Origin: Actinomycetales bacterium
GTDB taxonomy: Bacteria > Actinomycetota > Actinomycetes > Actinomycetales > Cellulomonadaceae
Reading direction: 5' to 3'
Length of the DNA stretch: 13,045 nucleotides
NCBI GenBank assembly: GCA_012514835.1
Contig: JAAYZM010000134.1
Location: 1-13,045 of the forward strand
Made by a program: the position numbers and the translations under genes. Position 1 is the first letter of the stretch, and each line of letters begins with the position of its first letter. Shown here piece by piece: positions 1 to 6,045 of this stretch. Under the pieces are notes generated by a model that worked only from the letters and a program-made list of their open reading frames with translations, was not told the origin of the DNA and did not search any database.

Positions 1-526
1 CGACGTCGTAGCCGGCGGGCAGGTGGGCCTCGTCGATGCGCAGCCCCCAGGGCAGCGTCGTCGCCCCGCCGAAGAGCTCTTGGTTGAACCAGTTGCCGAG
101 GCGACCGATCGCCTGGGCCACGAGGAGCGCGGGAGCGACCACGTCGGCGAAGGACGAGAACCGGACGTTCTGCCGACGGCACCCGATCGTGGCACCCACG
201 GCTCCGAGCGCGATCGCACCCCAGATGCCGAGTCCGCCCTCCCAGATCGCGAACGCCTTCCACGGCTCGCCGTCCGGGCCGAAGTACGCCTGCGGCGAGG
301 AGATCACGTGGTAGATGCGACCGCCGACGATCCCGAACGGGACCGCCCAGAAGACGATCTCCATGACGCGCTCGGACGGACCGCCACGCTCGGCCATGCG
401 GCGCTGCGAGATCCACACCGCGGCGACGATGCCCGCGAGGATCGCGAGTGCATAGGCGCGCAGCGGGAGCGGGCCGAGGTACCAGACGCTCTGGGACGGG
501 CTCGGGATCGCGGCGGGCAAGATCAT
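1..526 (-). CDS. lgt: Prolipoprotein diacylglyceryl transferase Lgt (3' end outside window)
   Basis: Lgt is the membrane enzyme that moves diacylglycerol from phosphatidylglycerol to the lipobox cysteine of prelipoproteins, the first step of lipoprotein maturation. Only the first 175 residues are present; the family is usually 260-350 residues, so the C-terminal part is cut by the window edge. Visible hallmarks are an N-terminal membrane segment with an R-A-Y motif (residues 23-25), GGRIYHV (69-74), a WEGG turn (95-98) and the Lgt signature GRLGNWFNQE (141-150) with its conserved Arg and Glu. The start is ATG at 526. It overlaps the trpA stop by 4 bp (ATGA) and has a GAGGAG ribosome site 5 nt upstream. 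Where E. coli Lgt has a His after the WDGG turn (SFHGG), this protein has Trp (GIWGA). From memory that is common in actinobacterial Lgt. The gene probably ends the trp operon by co-transcription rather than by shared function. Confidence 0.97.
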   Translation of the reverse strand, partial: MILPAAIPSPSQSVWYLGPLPLRAYALAILAGIVAAVWISQRRMAERGGPSERVMEIVFWAVPFGIVGGRIYHVISSPQAYFGPDGEPWKAFAIWEGGLGIWGAIALGAVGATIGCRRQNVRFSSFADVVAPALLVAQAIGRLGNWFNQELFGGATTLPWGLRIDEAHLPAGYDV

Positions 527-1347
527 GCGGTCTCCTCACGACGCGCACCGCGCACGCCCTCGGCGAGCGCACGTGCCACGGTGGACAGCTTCTTGAGCCC
601 CGCGGCCCGGTCAGGTGCCTCGACCAGCTGGCGCACGAGCGCGGTACCGACGATCACACCGTCGGCGTACCGCCCGACCTCGGTGGCCTGCTCCGGTGTG
701 GACACACCGACGCCCACGCACACCCGCTCGGCTCCCGCCTCGCGCGTCCGGGCGACGAGCGCCTCCGCCTCCGCGCTGAGCGTCGCGCGCTCCCCCGTGA
801 CGCCCATCGTCGAGGACGCGTAGACGAAGCCGCGCGACGCCTTCGCCGTGAGGGCGAGGCGCTCTCGCGTCGAGCTCGGGGCCACGAGGAAGATCCGGTC
901 GAGCCCGTGGGCGTCCGACGCCGTGACCCACTCGGACGCCTCGTCCGGGATGAGGTCCGGGGTGATGATCCCCGCACCACCCGCCGCGGCGAGGTCCCGC
1001 GAGAACGCGTCGACGCCGTACGCGAGGATCGGGTTGAAGTAGCTCATCAGCACGATCGGCACGCCCGCACCGGCGACCTGCTCGACGACGGCGAACGCGT
1101 CCCGCAGCCGAACTCCTCCGGCGAGCGCCGCCTGCGTGGCGTGCTGGATGACGGTGCCGTCCATCACGGGGTCCGAGTACGGGATCCCGAGCTCGACGAC
1201 GTCCGCCCCCGCCTCGATGACCGTGCGCACGGCGTCGACCGAGCCCGCCACGTCCGGGAAACCGACGGGCAGGTACGCGACGAACGCCGCGCGCCCCTCG
1301 GCGCGCAACGACTCGATCTTCTCGCTCGTCTGGCTGACGATCGTCAC
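523..1347 (-). CDS. trpA: Tryptophan synthase alpha chain
   Basis: TrpA cleaves indole-3-glycerol phosphate to indole and glyceraldehyde-3-phosphate in the cytoplasm and channels indole to TrpB. The 274-residue product has the usual TIM-barrel length. The catalytic residues are visible: Glu52 in VVELG and Asp59 in YSDP, matching Glu49 and Asp60 of Salmonella TrpA. Loop 6 carries GVTGER (182-187), and a C-terminal phosphate-binding GVGVS lies at 212-216. The beta-1 segment reads AYLPVGFPD, a common variant of the YLTAGDP form. The start is GTG at 1347, chosen because it overlaps the trpB stop as GTGA and has a GAGGAGGA ribosome site just upstream. A longer frame reaching 1854 runs into trpB and is not real. 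The stop overlaps the lgt start by 4 bp, so the gene is translationally linked on both sides. Confidence 0.98.
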   Translation of the reverse strand: MTIVSQTSEKIESLRAEGRAAFVAYLPVGFPDVAGSVDAVRTVIEAGADVVELGIPYSDPVMDGTVIQHATQAALAGGVRLRDAFAVVEQVAGAGVPIVLMSYFNPILAYGVDAFSRDLAAAGGAGIITPDLIPDEASEWVTASDAHGLDRIFLVAPSSTRERLALTAKASRGFVYASSTMGVTGERATLSAEAEALVARTREAGAERVCVGVGVSTPEQATEVGRYADGVIVGTALVRQLVEAPDRAAGLKKLSTVARALAEGVRGARREETA

Positions 1348-2537
1348 TGGTCCTCCTCGTCGAGCAGGCCGAACCAGCGCCCCGCCGTCTCGACGTCCTT
1401 GTCCCCTCGCCCGGACAGGTTCACGAGCAGCGTCGCCTCGGGCCCGAGCTCTCGCCCCAGGGCGAGCGCCCCGGCGAGCGCGTGCGCGGACTCGATCGCA
1501 GGGATGATCCCCTCGGTGCGGCACAGGAGCCGGAACGCGTCCATCGCCTCCGCGTCCGTGACGGGCCGGTACTCGGCGCGCCCGATCTCCGCGAGGTGCG
1601 AGTGCTCCGGGCCGATCCCGGGGTAGTCGAGGCCGGCGGAGATCGAGTGCGACTCGATCGTCTGGCCGTCCTCGTCCTGCAGCAGGAAGGACCGTGCGCC
1701 GTGGATCACCCCGGGTCGACCGGCGGTGATGGTCGCGGCGTGACGGCCCGTCTCGACGCCGTCGCCGGCCGCCTCGAGCCCCACGAGCCGCACGGCCGTG
1801 TCCTCGAGGAACGCGTGGAAGATACCGATCGCGTTGGACCCGCCGCCCACGCACGCGAGGACGGCGTCCGGGAGCGCACCCGTGAGGTCGAGGACCTGCT
1901 GACGCGCCTCGACGCCGATGATCCGCTGCAGGTCACGCACGAGCCCCGGGAAGGGGTGGGGCCCGGCGGCCGTGCCGAACACGTAGTTCGTGGTGGCCAC
2001 GTTGGTGACCCAGTCGCGGAACGCCTCGTTGATCGCGTCCTTCAGGGTGCGTGAGCCCGCCTCGACCGCCACGACCTCGGCGCCGAGGAGCCGCATGCGC
2101 GCCACGTTGAGCGCTTGACGCCGCGTGTCCTCGGCACCCATGTAGATCGTGCACTCGAGGTCGAAGAGCGCCGCCGCCGTGGCGGTCGCGACGCCGTGCT
2201 GGCCAGCGCCCGTCTCCGCGATGACGCGCTTCTTGCCGATGCGCTTGGTCAGCAGCGCCTGGCCCAGCACGTTGTTGATCTTGTGCGAGCCCGTGTGGTT
2301 GAGGTCCTCGCGCTTGAGGATGACGCGCGCTCCCCCGGCGTGCCGGGCGAACCGGGGCACCTCCGTGATGATCGAGGGGCGGCCGGAGTAGGTGCGGTGG
2401 AGCCGTTCGAGCTCGGACGTGAACTCCGGGTCCACCTTCGACTTCTCCCACGCGGACTCGAGGTCGTCGAGCGCCTCGATGAGCGCCTCGGGGACGAACC
2501 GGCCGCCGAACTGACCGAAGTAGGGTCCCGAGCTCAC
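1344..2537 (-). CDS. trpB: Tryptophan synthase beta chain (PLP enzyme)
   Basis: TrpB condenses indole with L-serine to make tryptophan, using pyridoxal phosphate and working in an alpha2-beta2 complex with TrpA. The 397 residues match the standard TrpB1 length. The PLP lysine is Lys86 in HTGSHKIN, the catalytic Glu is Glu108 in AETGAGQHG, and the cofactor phosphate loop is GGGSN at 231-235. The N-terminal GPYFGQFGGRFVPEAL is the canonical opening. The start is GTG at 2537, overlapping the trpC stop as GTGA. No strong ribosome site precedes it, so it probably depends on re-initiation after trpC. Its own stop overlaps trpA as GTGA, which would help give equal amounts of the two subunits. The protein has only three Trp residues. 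Confidence 0.98.
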   Translation of the reverse strand: MSSGPYFGQFGGRFVPEALIEALDDLESAWEKSKVDPEFTSELERLHRTYSGRPSIITEVPRFARHAGGARVILKREDLNHTGSHKINNVLGQALLTKRIGKKRVIAETGAGQHGVATATAAALFDLECTIYMGAEDTRRQALNVARMRLLGAEVVAVEAGSRTLKDAINEAFRDWVTNVATTNYVFGTAAGPHPFPGLVRDLQRIIGVEARQQVLDLTGALPDAVLACVGGGSNAIGIFHAFLEDTAVRLVGLEAAGDGVETGRHAATITAGRPGVIHGARSFLLQDEDGQTIESHSISAGLDYPGIGPEHSHLAEIGRAEYRPVTDAEAMDAFRLLCRTEGIIPAIESAHALAGALALGRELGPEATLLVNLSGRGDKDVETAGRWFGLLDEEDQ

Positions 2538-3346
2538 CCGCGCACCGCCCGCAGCGAGGGGTGCGCACCCGCGGCGACGAGGTCCGCGACGGACTGCCGC
2601 GGGGCGTCACCCGTCACGAGCGCCTCGCCCACGAGCACGACGTCGGCCCCCGCCCTCGCGTACTCGACCACGTCGTGCGGTCCCCGCACCCCGGACTCCG
2701 CCACGCGGCAGATGCCCGACGGGATGAGGGGCGCGACGCGGTTGAAGGTCTGCCGGTCCACCTCGAGCGTCTTGAGGTTGCGGGCGTTGACGCCGATGAG
2801 CCGCGCGCCGGCATCGACGGCACGAGCGACCTCGTCGGCCTCGTGGACCTCGACGAGCGCCGTCATCCCGAGCGAGTGGACGCGCTCGACGAGCGACGTC
2901 AGGACCGTCTGCTCGAGGGCCGCGACGATGAGGAGCACGAGGTCCGCACCGTGGGCCCGCGCCTCCCACACCTGGTAGGGGGTGACCACGAAGTCCTTGC
3001 GGAGCACGGGGACGTCGACGGCGGCACGCACGGCGTCGAGGTCCGCGAGGGAGCCGTTGAACCGACGCTCCTCGGTCAGGACGGAGATCGCGGCCGCGCC
3101 ACCCGTGGCGTACTCGACGGCGAGCTCCGCGGGGTCGGTGATGGTGGCGAGCGCGCCGCGCGAGGGGCTCGACCGCTTCACCTCGGCGATGACCGAGACG
3201 GCGTCCTTGCGCCACAGCAGCTCGAGACACTCCTTGGCGCCGTCCTGGCGTGCGGCCCGTTCCTTGAGCGCGTCGAGCGGTGTTGCCGCCTCGCGCACCG
3301 CAAGGTCTTCGCGGGCTCCGGCGACGATGTCGTCGAGAACAGTCAC
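2534..3346 (-). CDS. trpC: Indole-3-glycerol-phosphate synthase
   Basis: TrpC closes the indole ring, converting carboxyphenylamino-deoxyribulose phosphate to indole-3-glycerol phosphate with loss of CO2. The 270-residue protein is a single-domain TIM barrel without a fused TrpF. Family motifs are present: IAEVKRSSPSRG (53-64, catalytic Lys57), LRKDF (115-119, Lys117), IGVNARNL (184-191), AESGV (216-220) and the phosphate-binding LVGEAL (238-243). The start is GTG at 3346. It gives the expected N-terminus (TVLDDIVAGAR...) and has a GGGGAGGG ribosome site 4-7 nt upstream; a longer frame to 3493 lacks a ribosome site and would run back into the upstream gene. The gene follows a 112-bp gap after the CD225 gene and overlaps trpB by 4 bp. 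It may head a trpCBA-lgt sub-transcript. Confidence 0.98.
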   Translation of the reverse strand: MTVLDDIVAGAREDLAVREAATPLDALKERAARQDGAKECLELLWRKDAVSVIAEVKRSSPSRGALATITDPAELAVEYATGGAAAISVLTEERRFNGSLADLDAVRAAVDVPVLRKDFVVTPYQVWEARAHGADLVLLIVAALEQTVLTSLVERVHSLGMTALVEVHEADEVARAVDAGARLIGVNARNLKTLEVDRQTFNRVAPLIPSGICRVAESGVRGPHDVVEYARAGADVVLVGEALVTGDAPRQSVADLVAAGAHPSLRAVRG

Positions 3347-3458
3347 GCACCCTCCCCTCGCAAGACGCGCGCCGAACTGGCTCCGGCGCACGTGTACCCG
3401 CCATGGTAGGCCCGACGGCGCACGCCCCTTGACCGCGCCCAGGGTGCGGGACGTCCGT
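3347..3458 (-). promoter_or_regulatory. Putative promoter/leader upstream of trpCBA
   Basis: This 112-bp gap precedes trpC and is one of the two longest gaps on the minus strand. Read on the minus strand it has a TACCAT hexamer (3403-3408) that fits an actinobacterial -10 element and would give a leader of about 50 nt. No convincing -35 is seen at 17 nt; a GTCAAG lies 19 nt upstream. Two copies of CGGCGCACG (plus strand, 3384-3392 and 3416-3424) flank the -10, 32 bp apart. The strong SD at 3351-3358 belongs to trpC. There is no short leader ORF with tandem Trp codons, so a classical Trp attenuator is not supported. Promoter activity is an inference. Confidence 0.35.
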
Positions 3459-4016
3459 CTAGTAGCTGTCGAGCACCCCACCCACGACGGCAAGTCCGAT
3501 GTACGCGACGAAGACGATGACGCCCGAGATCGCCGACCACATCGCGAACTGCTTGGCCCTGTTCGACGAGTGGTATGCCCCGGCCACGTCGCCCATTCCC
3601 CACTTCGAACCCACCTGCGCGGCGAAGACGATCGAGGCGACCCCGAGCGGCATGCAGCAGAACAGCGTCGACAGGATGGCCCACACGAGGTAGTTGGGCG
3701 GGGGCGGGCCCACGGGCTGCGACCACGGCGACGGCTGCCCGTAGGGCGTCTGGCCGAACTGGCTCTGCTGCCCGAACTGGCTCTGCTGGCCGTAGGGGTT
3801 GGACTGCCCGTACGGGTTCGCCTGCCCGTACGGGTCGCTGGGCGGGCTCGACTGTCCGTACGGCGGGGTGGCGGACTGCCCGTACGGGGGTGGCTGCTGC
3901 CCGTAGGGCGGCGTCTGCCCGTACGGGTTGGGCGGGATGTTGCCCGTGGGGCCGGAAGGCGGTTGCTGGCCGAACTGGGCGTTCTGCCCTTCGAACGGCT
4001 CGTCCGGGGTGCTCAC
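3459..4016 (-). CDS. CD225/dispanin-family membrane protein with Tyr/Phe-Gly-Gln repeat N-terminus
   Basis: The 185-residue protein has two parts. Residues 1-105 are low-complexity and rich in Pro, Tyr, Gly and Gln, with eight YGQ and three FGQ units. Residues 108-182 look like a CD225 (IFITM/dispanin, PF04505) domain: NYLVWAILSTLFCCMPLG forms a first membrane segment with a Cys pair (C120, C121), then a cytoplasmic loop QVGSKWGMGDVAGAYHSSNRAKQF, then a second membrane helix (about 159-180). CD225 proteins are two-pass or re-entrant membrane proteins; eukaryotic members alter membrane rigidity, while bacterial roles are mostly unknown. The start is GTG at 4016, supported by a GGAGGGG ribosome site (4023-4029) 6 nt upstream. 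It lies between the DUF2752 gene and trpC on the same strand. A link to tryptophan synthesis is positional only. The domain call rests on motif recognition, not a profile search. Confidence 0.85.
   Translation of the reverse strand: MSTPDEPFEGQNAQFGQQPPSGPTGNIPPNPYGQTPPYGQQPPPYGQSATPPYGQSSPPSDPYGQANPYGQSNPYGQQSQFGQQSQFGQTPYGQPSPWSQPVGPPPPNYLVWAILSTLFCCMPLGVASIVFAAQVGSKWGMGDVAGAYHSSNRAKQFAMWSAISGVIVFVAYIGLAVVGGVLDSY
3735..3974 (-). repeat. Degenerate (P)YGQ/(Q)FGQ coding repeats in the CD225 gene
   Basis: This stretch codes residues 15-94 of the CD225 protein and holds eleven [YF]GQ units with irregular 4-10 residue spacing. The clearest DNA-level copy is two adjacent 18-bp units at 3754-3771 and 3772-3789 (CCGAACTGGCTCTGCTGC/G), identical at 17 of 18 positions and coding QSQFGQ. 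Many other units share the CCCGTACGG core (plus strand). The pattern fits growth by slippage or unequal recombination in whole-codon steps. Confidence 0.85.
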
Positions 4017-4046
4017 TCGGTTCCCCTCCGGGGCGTCGGGCGCGAA

Positions 4047-4066
4047 GGCGAGCGGGCTCGCTCGCC
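4047..4066 (-). other. GC-rich hairpin between the DUF2752 and CD225 genes
   Basis: A perfect 8-bp inverted repeat (GGCGAGCG / CGCTCGCC) with a 4-nt loop lies in the 108-bp gap (4017-4124) downstream of the DUF2752 stop. A weaker 5-bp stem (GCCCC/GGGGC, 4089-4102) sits between it and the stop. On the minus strand only TT follows the main stem, so it is not a classical intrinsic terminator. It could attenuate or stabilise the transcript segment before the CD225 and trpCBA genes. The rest of the gap holds the CD225 ribosome site and no clear promoter. Confidence 0.4.
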
Positions 4067-4124
4067 GTGCCGCATCCTTCCACGCCTCGCCCCTCCCGGG
4101 GCAAGGGTTCCGTCCTGCGAGTCG

Positions 4125-4544
4125 CTAGGGCGCGAGCCAAGGGGCGAGGGCGGGGACGTTGCGCAGCACGGAGTAGCCGACGACGACGGCGAACAGCGAC
4201 CACACCACCCACGCACGCGCGGGGGCGCGCCGCGGCCGTCCCGACCACGCACGCCATGCCCATGAGCCCCAGGCCGCGACGACGAACGGCACGGCGAGGA
4301 CGAGGAGCGGGTTCATGTCCCATGCCCCGGCGAGGTCCAGCCGGGTCAACGAGTGGACCGCGCGCAGCGCCCCGCAGCCCGCGCAGTACACCCCGGCGAG
4401 GGCGAGCGTGGGGCACGTCGGGTAGTGGCCCGGCTCGTGCGGGTCCACGACGGCGACGAGCGCCACCGCGGCGAGCGCTCCGAGCCCGACCGCTGCGACG
4501 CGCACGAGCTCGCGGCGTCGGGCATCCGTGGAGGGCCTAGTCAC
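4125..4544 (-). CDS. DUF2752-family small membrane protein
   Basis: The 139-residue protein matches the DUF2752 pattern: a CPT (Cys44) followed by GVYCAGCGALRAVHSL (Cys54, Cys57, Arg61, His64), then a conserved NPL (78-80). Three membrane helices are predicted by eye, at about 14-33, 78-99 and 110-126. The Cys/His set between helices 1 and 2 is the family hallmark and may bind a metal or ligand, but its function is unknown. The protein is unusually rich in Trp: 8 in 139, four of them within nine residues (92-100). The start is GTG at 4544, 7 nt after the upstream DUF4190 stop. No clear ribosome site precedes it, so translation is probably coupled to the gene before it. An in-frame GTG at residue 14 is an alternative start. 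Co-occurrence with CD225 and DUF4190 proteins suggests a shared membrane role (inference). Confidence 0.88.
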   Translation of the reverse strand: MTRPSTDARRRELVRVAAVGLGALAAVALVAVVDPHEPGHYPTCPTLALAGVYCAGCGALRAVHSLTRLDLAGAWDMNPLLVLAVPFVVAAWGSWAWRAWSGRPRRAPARAWVVWSLFAVVVGYSVLRNVPALAPWLAP

Positions 4545-4551
4545 GACCGCG

Positions 4552-5079
4552 CTAGCCGGTCGTGCGCATCGACTCCTCGATGACGCTGAAGTACCACTCG
4601 AGGCCGCCGAACGCGAAGAGCCACACGAAGAGGACGACGTACCCGGCCGTGATCACCCAGTTGATGATCGTGGCCGTGAGGGACATGCCGTAGTTGTTGG
4701 CCAGCCCCTCCTTGTTCGCCTTGAGGGCGAGGTGACCCAGGATCACGCCGGGGATCGACGCCAGCGGGCCGACGCAGAGGAACGCGACGCCCGCGAGCAC
4801 GATCGCCCACACACCGAGCGAGTTCTTGGGGTTCGGGGGTCCGGCGTAGGCCGGCGGGAACTGCTGCTGGCCGTACGCGGGCGCCTGTCCGTACGCCGGG
4901 GCCTGGCCGTACGCGGGCGCCTGTCCGTACGCCGGAGGCTGGGCGGGCTGCCCGTACGCGGGCGGCTGCTGACCGTACGTCGGGGGCTGACCGTAAGCCG
5001 GGGGCTGGGCGGGCTGCTGGGGCTGCTCAGGCTGCTGGCCGTCGCCGGGAGGGGCGAACGGGTCCTGGGGGCTCGACAT
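4552..5079 (-). CDS. DUF4190 membrane protein with PAYGQ repeat N-terminus
   Basis: The 175-residue protein opens with about 80 residues rich in Pro, Gln, Ala, Tyr and Gly, including seven YGQ units. After this, NPKNSLGVWAIVLAGVAF begins a DUF4190-like (PF13828) domain: membrane segment at about 88-117, the motif GVILGHLALK (111-120), a polar loop and a second membrane helix at about 135-158. The short tail (159-175) is probably on the same side as the repeat region. The start is ATG at 5079, supported by GAAGGA 5 nt upstream; a longer frame to 5349 overlaps the previous gene and is a shadow. It follows the HGxxPAAW-like gene by 32 bp and precedes DUF2752 by 7 bp. DUF4190 has no known biochemical function. 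The repeat tail mirrors that of the CD225 protein two genes downstream. Confidence 0.88.
   Translation of the reverse strand: MSSPQDPFAPPGDGQQPEQPQQPAQPPAYGQPPTYGQQPPAYGQPAQPPAYGQAPAYGQAPAYGQAPAYGQQQFPPAYAGPPNPKNSLGVWAIVLAGVAFLCVGPLASIPGVILGHLALKANKEGLANNYGMSLTATIINWVITAGYVVLFVWLFAFGGLEWYFSVIEESMRTTG
4873..4944 (-). repeat. 36-bp duplicated block (two 18-bp PAYGQA units each)
   Basis: Four tandem 18-bp units occupy 4873-4944. Units 1 and 3 (4873-4890 and 4909-4926) are identical, GTACGCGGGCGCCTGTCC on the plus strand. Units 2 and 4 (GTACGCCGGGGCCTGGCC and GTACGCCGGAGGCTGGGC) differ at three positions. The A-B-A-B' order points to duplication of a 36-bp block. Each unit codes a hexapeptide such as APAYGQ, so copy changes keep the reading frame. 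Confidence 0.9.
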
Positions 5080-5111
5080 GGTGATCCTTCGGCGTCGGTT
5101 GCGGTTCGGGG

Positions 5112-5393
5112 CTAGTGCGAGCGACCGGCGGCGAGGGCCTTGCGGTCTCGCTTCGCGGTCCCCGCACCGTTCTTGCCGTGGCCGAGGATCGCGAGGATCC
5201 GGCCCACGAGGAGGCCCAGGACGATGACGACGCCGCCCACGACGATGAGCACCGTGCTCGGCAGCACGAACCCGAGCGCCACGGCCACGCCGCCGGCGAG
5301 CAGGATCCAGGTCGTGAGCCACGCGGCAAGCGTCTTGCCCTCGTTCCACGGGGTCCGCGTGGTCGGGAGGTAGTCGACGTGCTCCTCGGTCAT
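5112..5393 (-). CDS. HGxxPAAW-like small membrane protein
   Basis: This 93-residue protein sits where actinobacterial trp operons usually carry the HGxxPAAW-family protein. It has a short hydrophilic N-terminus, two membrane helices (about 24-44 and 46-66) and a basic C-terminal tail (KRDRK). The family signature is degenerate: residues 18-25 read EGKTLAAW, keeping the Gly and the AAW but with Glu for His and Leu for Pro. The start is ATG at 5393 with an AAGGAG ribosome site about 11 nt upstream, a rather long spacing. It lies 49 bp after the Trp-operon-associated membrane protein and 32 bp before the DUF4190 gene. Function is unknown. The family call rests on position, size, topology and the partial signature. 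Confidence 0.75.
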   Translation of the reverse strand: MTEEHVDYLPTTRTPWNEGKTLAAWLTTWILLAGGVAVALGFVLPSTVLIVVGGVVIVLGLLVGRILAILGHGKNGAGTAKRDRKALAAGRSH

Positions 5394-5442
5394 GGTGCTG
5401 CGCTCTCCTTGCTCGGTCGTGGACGCCAGCGTATCGGAATCC

Positions 5443-6045
5443 TCAGGTCGGATCGGTGCCGTCGCTCAGCGCGTCCCACGTGCGCGCGGGGTCGTCGAGC
5501 GGGCTCGCCGTGCCGCTCGCCGTGCCGGGGTCGGTGGGACGTTCGTGCCGGGCGCCCGGCGTCGGCCACGCTCCCCGACCGGCCGTGTGCCACGCACCGA
5601 GGACGACGACGCCGACCGCGAGGGCGACCGTGAGCCATGCGACCGGGCTCGTCGCGACCTGCGCGGGCACATGGCCCACCCCCGTCGTGGCGGCCACCGC
5701 GTCCCGCAGAGCCTCCCCCGGTGCCCGGAGCACCTGGACCGCGAGCACGCCACCGACCGCGCCCGCGAGAGCGACGAGAGCCCCCACCACGCGGCGGCCC
5801 GAGGGCCCGACGAGCCCGAGCGCCGCGCCGGCGGCGAGGAGCACGAGGGCGACCCCACCGAGCGCGGGCACGGCGTCGGCCCCGCTCGAGGCGACCTCGA
5901 CGCTTCCCTGCACCGCTCCCGGGACGCTCGCGGAGAACCAGGTCGCCGAGGCGAGCCCGAAGACGCCGAGCGCCGCGGCGATCACGGCGAGCGCGGCCCG
6001 GCCGCGGTGCCCGCGGCGCGACGCGGACCCGGTGGGCGCCGTCAC
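5443..6045 (-). CDS. Trp-operon-associated membrane protein (TIGR02234/Trp_oprn_chp family)
   Basis: The 200-residue protein has four predicted membrane helices (about 17-39, 61-80, 86-106 and 134-152), with a long extracellular or periplasmic-side loop between helices 1 and 2. The C-terminal tail ends WDALSDGTDPT, matching the W-x-A-L-x-x-G-x-D-P-T ending I associate with the actinobacterial Trp-operon protein family. The function is unknown; members are recognised mainly by following trpE. The start is GTG at 6045, overlapping the trpE stop as GTGA. No ribosome site is visible, so translation likely relies on re-initiation after trpE. A much longer open frame extends back to 7317 inside trpE but is a shadow. 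A role in moving or sensing an aromatic compound is possible but unproven. Confidence 0.85.
   Translation of the reverse strand: MTAPTGSASRRGHRGRAALAVIAAALGVFGLASATWFSASVPGAVQGSVEVASSGADAVPALGGVALVLLAAGAALGLVGPSGRRVVGALVALAGAVGGVLAVQVLRAPGEALRDAVAATTGVGHVPAQVATSPVAWLTVALAVGVVVLGAWHTAGRGAWPTPGARHERPTDPGTASGTASPLDDPARTWDALSDGTDPT

Noticed and set aside
448..1626. Plus-strand open frames over lgt, trpA and trpB
   Set aside because: They mirror lgt, trpA and trpB codons, which carry intact catalytic motifs; the products show no domain.
3347..3458. Tryptophan attenuator leader peptide before trpC
   Set aside because: The short frames here have at most one Trp codon and no terminator/antiterminator pair was found.
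3429..3465. Plus-strand TTGACC...TAGTAG promoter-like pair
   Set aside because: The spacing is 25 bp, too long, and no plus-strand gene follows.
5428..5433. TACGCT -10-like hexamer before the HGxxPAAW-like gene
   Set aside because: No matching -35 at 16-19 nt, and the 49-bp gap fits simple read-through.
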